From NCBI GenBank assembly GCA_013396635.1, contig WBMW01001710.1:248001-312000 (forward strand): a DNA stretch of 64,000 nt, given 5' to 3'. The translations under genes and the position numbers were made by a program. Of this stretch, positions 61,201 through 64,000 are shown one piece after another. Every line of letters starts with the position of its first letter. Positions within the stretch are counted from its first letter, which is position 1. Source of the stretch: Penelope pileata (taxonomy: Eukaryota > Chordata > Aves > Galliformes > Cracidae). The notes under the pieces are model-generated. The model saw nothing but the letters and a program-made list of their open reading frames with translations. It was not told the DNA's origin and ran no database searches.

Positions 61201-64000
61201 GCTTATTTTCTTTTCTTTTTTTTTTTTTAAATGGGAAAATGGACTCCAAAGGTGTCTTTATTTAAATATCCATACAGAGTACCTTGTTTTAGTGGGCATT
61301 AAGTAGAAAATGTGTACTTTAGTATTTCGTGATGGCAGCAGTCATCTTGGTGGTTTGTGTGGTGAGTAGGATAATTCTAATTCAGAGGCAATCCTTTAAT
61401 CTTTTACTATACGCTACTTCTTGTTATGCAGTCAGGATGAACTTCTGTGGAGTTTACAGAGCTGTTTACTACCCTCTGCTGGATGTAAAAGAGAAGTCCG
61501 TGAGAGCATACTTGTTGCAGTAATGAATGGAAACTAAAAATGTAGAATCTTTCTTCTTGTACTCTTACATAGGATTATATCTAATAGATTGTAATACTAT
61601 AATATAAGGAAAGAATGGAGGAAAAAATTCTTGCCTTCTCCCCTCTCTATCCTCCCCCCCCTTTTTTTTTCTTTTTTAAAATGTTACTCAGGTTTTTTAC
61701 TTCAGTTATTATTCTGGACGGGGTCTAAAGGAGTATTTTTCTAGTTTCTGGAATAAGAATTGATGAGAATGAATAGTCTATAGAAATTTACCTTTATTCT
61801 GTTGCAAGATAGCTTTTGTTAATTTATGTTACCTGCTAGCTTTCTGTCTTGCAGCAATACCAAATGTGGTGTACCCCTGCATGAGCCTGGAGTCCTTCTG
61901 AACACATACTCTGCTAGAAAAAAAACTGAAGTGGAAACCTTGTTCTGCTTCCCTCTTTAGCCTAAGATTTGATAGTCAAACAAATTCTTGATGTATTTAT
62001 ATTGAACTCATCAAGATTCTATATTTATGCATATTAGGTTTCTGGAACCAGAGACTTTTATTTTTGCCCTTTGCTCCACTGCTCTGGAAGGATGATTTCT
62101 TGGGAAATATAAAACAATTTGTATATAAAACCAATGTTTCTTGTGATGTATCTAGCTGCCTAAAAAGCTGGGTGGGAAAGCTGTTTGACAAGCAGTGGGT
62201 GAGAGGGGAATGTAGATTTTTATCTTGAGAAACAGAATATTACTTCATAAATTTCAGACTCTGTCTTGTTCACAGAAATGCGGTGATTTTCTATTGTTTG
62301 TTTTTGAGGTTGCCAACTGTTAGTAAGCTGGTGCTCCAGTTCTGTCAAAGTTTATGAACCTTTCTCACGAGGCCTTAAAGATGTCCCATAACTTGGTGCA
62401 TTTTATTTCTGAGACTTTGAGTATGTTGCCATTTTAAGATGAGTCCCTTAGCTTTCGTAGGGCCTTTCTCTATTTTCCTTCAAGTATATCGACCTTTACA
62501 TACCCTGCTAAACGTACCATCTTGCATTACCTTGGTAATGCTGCTGTGATGGGAAAATGAAGAAAACTTCAGTGATGATCCGCCTCTGTATTTACAGAAA
62601 GTGTAAGTATATGTAATAATAAAGTACACATAATAATGAAGTTGTGCACTGAATTTCTTACTGTATTCAAGTTAGGGAATCAAGAAATTGAGGTCTCAGA
62701 TTAAAACAGAAGTGTTAAAAACAGAACAGACTTTTTTTTCTTTGTTAGTAACTTCACTGACAATTACAGTGTTAGGTAAGTTACGTAGGTCTCACAGGAA
62801 AGACTTGAAGCTTCAGAGGGTATGAAAAAGGACACATTCCGCAGTGCCGCTGGTTAAAATTACATTCCACAGACAGTTAACAGTGTCACTGGTTAAAATC
62901 TGAAGTCGTTTTTGTCTTTTGTGCTTACACACTCTCTGATGGCTCACTCCTATTGAATCCTCTGCTTTCTAGTGTCTATACCCACCCATCTACCTGTTCT
63001 CCCTCACAACTTGTGTCTAGGAATTCTAGCTACCATGGCTGTCTTACATGCCCACTGAGCACTGCAGTTTTCATGGTATCTCTCTGATGGCTCCGAAGTT
63101 AAGGTTTCTCCAGTGACACACTCACTGATGTTAACAGACTTTCTCCAAGAAGCCCTTCTGCTTTGTCATCTATTATTTTATTGTGTTATTGAGGTCAAGG
63201 TTGAAGACTTTTAGCTCACTGTCAGACCAAAGCTGAATACTGCCTTCTGTAGACCTTATCAGGTTTTAATAACAAGTCACATGCTAATCTTGTCTATGTG
63301 CATGTATAAAGTACCATTTCAATTTATGGGCTGTTATGGGGTTTATGAGCTGTGGAGCATGAGAACTAGAAGGAATATCCTTTTCCCCTCAAGGTGCTAT
63401 AGAAAGAGCAGTTAAGGTGATTTTGTCAGCTGCAAGTCAGTTGCAGATTGGGATGGATTTGCACTTTATCCAAAGGTGACCAAACTATGTCTGTTTAACA
63501 ATCCCGGTTGTTTTTAACTTTATTTTCCTAAAGACAAGCGTATAGGTTATCTTGTAGTCCCCATGCCAGTGTAGTTGTTGATCCAGTGTTACACCGGTCA
63601 GATGTGACTCTGCTGTCAATGACGTGTTACTCTGGACTTCATTTATGGGAAATACTCATGGTGAGGATTGACTGTGCTCCATTAGGCTGAAAGAATGTTT
63701 ACTTCAGTGGTTAGAATTGCTTGTAGTTAATCGCTTCCTATAGTTACTAATAAGTTGTTTATTATCTGGACAGGAGATGGCTCCACCTTACCATGATCAA
63801 GAGGCACCAGGATTTCTAACACTAGATGGAAGTGATCAGCACATTTCCTCAAGATGTGATTAGACCTGACCTCCTGATTTGATGTAGGATTCATAGGGAA
63901 ATGCTTTTGAGTTGGGAAAAGTGGTATCTTAATCTGGATGTGGAAGCATGCAAATAGAATGTGTAGATGGTGATCCTGATCTGATGTGTATTTTCTTCAC
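58245..64000 (+). other. CCDC171: CCDC171 intron 6 to window end
   Basis: About 5.8 kb, AT-rich, with no CCDC171 exon and no CR1 recognised. There are poly-T runs at 59410-59432 and 61219-61229 and an (AAT)n run at 59834-59850. A possible minus-strand exon is listed separately at 60060-60280. Confidence 0.6.
60060..60280 (-). other. possible unidentified minus-strand exon inside CCDC171 intron 6
   Basis: The minus strand is open for 73 codons plus two bases between an acceptor-like TTGTTTCAATAGGATTATAG and a strong donor, C followed by GTAAGT. The predicted peptide has normal composition: N-Y-N-P-D-F-M-N-L-T-L-E-I-Q-N-F-Q-E-V, then D-H-K-K-R-R-T-N-F-A-L-Q and a Ser/Pro-rich end N-P-G-I-L-S-L-P-P-S-M-K-S-P-G. 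I recognise no family. It could be an exon of an antisense gene, a relic, or chance. Confidence 0.3.

Larger units (their letters stand above)
42300..64000 (+). other. CCDC171: CCDC171 gene (5' part), coiled-coil domain protein
   Basis: One CpG-island exon and five downstream exons (phases 2, 0, 1, 0, 0) join into a 230-codon open frame matching the N-terminus of CCDC171 (human C9orf93, about 1,326 residues). The protein is a long coiled coil of little-known function. The gene lies divergently from PSIP1 as in human. The exon limits follow GT/AG signals. No exon was recognised from 58245 to the window end, so the rest of the gene lies beyond 64000. One human exon appears to be missing between the last two exons here. 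Confidence 0.9.

Noticed and set aside
61329..61523. 64-codon plus-strand open frame with a hydrophobic N-terminus
   Set aside because: No splice or promoter context and no homology. Its length is usual for chance in AT-rich intron.

Overview
This is vertebrate nuclear DNA, almost certainly from a bird and probably a galliform. It has split genes with GT-AG introns, many copies of the avian LINE CR1 in both orientations, a mariner element of the chicken Galluhop type, and two CpG islands in an otherwise AT-rich background. Two neighbouring protein-coding genes can be reconstructed exon by exon: PSIP1 (LEDGF/p75) on the minus strand and the 5' part of CCDC171 on the plus strand. The same pair lies side by side on human 9p22.3. 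Human chromosome 9 is largely homologous to the avian Z, so a Z-chromosome origin is likely. That is inference, not something the bases show.

Layout. Positions 1-3.9 kb lie downstream of PSIP1, and I recognise no exon there. Positions 4.08-37.9 kb hold all 16 coding exons of PSIP1, read right to left: the PWWP domain (exons 1-3), acidic and basic linkers with a nuclear localisation signal and two AT-hooks (exons 4-10), the integrase-binding domain (exons 12-14) and a charged tail (exons 14-16). The splice phases join into one uninterrupted frame of 575 codons. The PSIP1 promoter CpG island is at 37.5-38.3 kb. A CR1-rich intergenic stretch follows, then the CCDC171 CpG island at 41.9-42.6 kb, so the two promoters are divergent and about 4 kb apart. 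From 42.3 kb to the window end lies CCDC171: a non-coding first exon and five coding exons giving the first 230 codons of a coiled-coil protein. The gene runs out of the window in a long intron.

The introns carry most of the repeats: about fifteen CR1 fragments (one inserted inside another), one internally deleted mariner with both terminal inverted repeats, one decayed hAT-Charlie copy with transposase C-terminal remnants, and some unclassified repeat-like segments.

The two genes have no known joint pathway. PSIP1 is a chromatin tether and transcription coactivator. CCDC171 is a poorly characterised coiled-coil protein. I see no bacterial, CRISPR, operon or otherwise new multi-gene system. 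The points most worth checking are a PSIP1 exon I do not find in the human protein, an immediate in-frame stop after PSIP1 exon 10 that would make a p52-like short form, a CCDC171 exon apparently missing relative to human, and a possible unidentified minus-strand exon at 60.06-60.28 kb.
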